Assembly (NCBI GenBank): GCA_041675885.1
Contig: JBAYSY010000001.1
Span: 62,001-126,000, forward strand
From: JBAYSY01 sp041675885
GTDB lineage: Bacteria > Pseudomonadota > Alphaproteobacteria > Rhodobacterales > Rhodobacteraceae
Length of the DNA stretch: 64,000 nt
Reading direction: 5' to 3'
Made by a program: the position numbers and the translations under genes. Below the pieces are notes generated by a model that was not told the DNA's origin, searched no databases, and worked only from the letters and a program-made list of their open reading frames with translations. Below, piece after piece: positions 63,117-64,000 of this stretch (its first letter is position 1; every line of letters begins with the position of its first letter).

Positions 63117-63280
63117 CCCTCTACCCTTTCCGGTGCGGTTTCCGCGCGGGAGGCCGAAGGTAGCCAAATCCCGCCGGGCCGCAAGCATTTTCCCGTTTGT
63201 CGCAGCTTTGTCCCGGCCGTCAAGGGCGGGTGCATGCGTGTTGTTTCCCCCCTGCCCCCTGCGCAGGCGGCACCTGCGGG

Positions 63281-63331
63281 AGCGGGGGTTTTCCACCCCC
63301 GCACCCCCGGAGAGTGTTTTCGGCAAGATGA
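63281..63331. repeat. Intergenic repeat R3, copy 5 (opposite orientation)
   Basis: Hairpin GCGGGGG-TTTTCCA-CCCCCGC, then ACCCCCGGAGAGTGTTTTCG and GCAAGATGAAG. It is the same unit as copies 1-4 but reads along the plus strand. It occupies the dnaA-dnaN gap. Confidence 0.75.
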
Positions 63332-63358
63332 AGTGCAGCAGGTGAAGCGGACAGCCCC

Positions 63359-64000
63359 CTATCCCTCCAGCAGCCGCCGCAACATCTGGAGATCGTCGGA
63401 AAGCTGGCTGTCGGTCGCCATCAGTTCCTCGATCTTGCGCACCCCGTGCATGATCGTGGTGTGATCGCGCCCGCCGAAGCGTCGGCCGATCTCCGGCAGC
63501 GAGCGCGGCGTCATCTGCTTGGCCAGATACATGGCGATCTGCCGGGGCCGGGCGATGGTGCGGGCACGTTTGGGGCCGATCAGGTCCGACAGGCGGATGT
63601 TGTAATGTTCGGCCACCCTGCGCTGGATTTCCTCGATCGAGACCTTGCGGTCCGAGGCGCGCAGGATATCGGCGAGGCAGTCCTGCGTGAGGTCGAGCGT
63701 GATCTCGCGCCCGACCAGCGAGGCGAAGGCGAACAGCCGCGTGAGCGCCCCTTCCAGCACCCGAACGTTGGTGCTGATCCGGTGGGCGAGGAATTCGAGC
63801 ACCCCGGGCGCGATGGTCAGGCCCTTGTATTGCCCGCGGTAGTAATCGGCCTTCTGTTGCAGGATGCCCAGCCGCAATTCGTAGTCGGTCGGGTGCAGAT
63901 CGACCACGAGGCCGCATTGCATCCGCGACTTGATCCGTTCCTCCAGCCCCTTGATCTCGCCGGGGGCGCGGTCGGCGGAAATCACGATCTGCTTGTTCTG
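63359..64000 (-). CDS. dnaA: Chromosomal replication initiator DnaA, C-terminal part
   Basis: 213 codons visible, 5' part beyond the right edge. The end of the AAA+ domain III is present (ISADRAPGEIKGLEERIKSR with the sensor and Arg-finger region, then LEFLAHRISTNVRVLEGALTRL). Domain IV DNA-binding helices contain RTIARPRQIAMYLAKQMTPR and the DnaA-box signature GGRDHTTIMHGV. It binds DnaA boxes at oriC and opens the origin. The gene order dnaA-dnaN-recF places the origin region near or beyond the right edge. Confidence 0.97.
   Translation of the reverse strand, partial: QNKQIVISADRAPGEIKGLEERIKSRMQCGLVVDLHPTDYELRLGILQQKADYYRGQYKGLTIAPGVLEFLAHRISTNVRVLEGALTRLFAFASLVGREITLDLTQDCLADILRASDRKVSIEEIQRRVAEHYNIRLSDLIGPKRARTIARPRQIAMYLAKQMTPRSLPEIGRRFGGRDHTTIMHGVRKIEELMATDSQLSDDLQMLRRLLEG

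Noticed and set aside
61518..63464. Long plus-strand open frame across recF and dnaN
   Set aside because: Same antisense effect; both minus-strand genes are complete with active-site motifs.

Overview
The window is 64 kb of very GC-rich DNA with dense, often overlapping genes (many ATGA or GTGA stop/start junctions). It looks like chromosome of an alphaproteobacterium of the order Rhodobacterales. The reasons are: the dnaA-dnaN-recF...gyrB block; cmk-rpsA-ihfB-lapA-trpF-trpB; an RpoH of the short RpoHII type; a TAXI-type TRAP transporter with DUF1850 and a fused permease; DUF1523; pdxJ-acpS; and a ThiXYZ/TenA thiamine-salvage operon. Species cannot be named from sequence alone.

Layout. 1-3058: an ECF sigma factor and its membrane anti-sigma factor (plus strand) face a secreted S8 protease and a partial Tat-leader protein (minus strand). 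All three transcription units carry the same promoter-like motif. 3137-7489: a TPP riboswitch, a broken thiD-like remnant, thiF, an HMP/aminopyrimidine ABC transporter and tenA. 7639-10003: thrS and a cold-shock protein. 10220-13715: a TRAP operon. 13874-21707 (minus): parE, trpB, a GNAT gene, trpF, lapA, ihfB, rpsA and cmk. 22203-26006: cobD, a lytic transglycosylase, a glycosyltransferase and a GST. 26158-38370: a large cluster for peptide or N-acyl-amino-acid uptake and hydrolysis (GntR and LysR regulators, Dpp-type ABC transporter, four different amidohydrolases). 38603-45794: a seven-gene operon of TelA-like coiled-coil protein, unknown protein, AAA+ ATPase, an AT-rich DUF2971 insert, a DUF6638-like protein and two membrane proteins. 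45870-47029: pdxJ-acpS. 47350-50074 (minus): a moeB-like gene, dut and coaBC. 50202-54232: a ChaN-like protein, RpoH, cobU, a histidine phosphatase, tRNA-Gly and an atypical SDR. 54275-57261: an MhqO/MhqD-like quinone-detoxification operon, a TM2 protein and an XRE regulator. 57286-64000 (minus): gyrB, lysE-like, VOC, recF, dnaN and the 3' part of dnaA, so the replication origin region is probably just beyond the window.

The most unusual items are: (1) the 38.6-45.8 kb operon with an AT-rich DUF2971 gene fitted between two GC-rich genes with 4-nt overlaps on both sides; (2) the collapsed thiamine operon, where a TPP riboswitch now leads into a 43-codon ThiD-start remnant and then thiF; (3) the ECF regulon of Tat-exported proteins with Ser-Arg-Pro repeats; (4) three families of short intergenic repeats, two copies of which lie where usual gene order (aroA-cmk, acpS-lepB) is broken.
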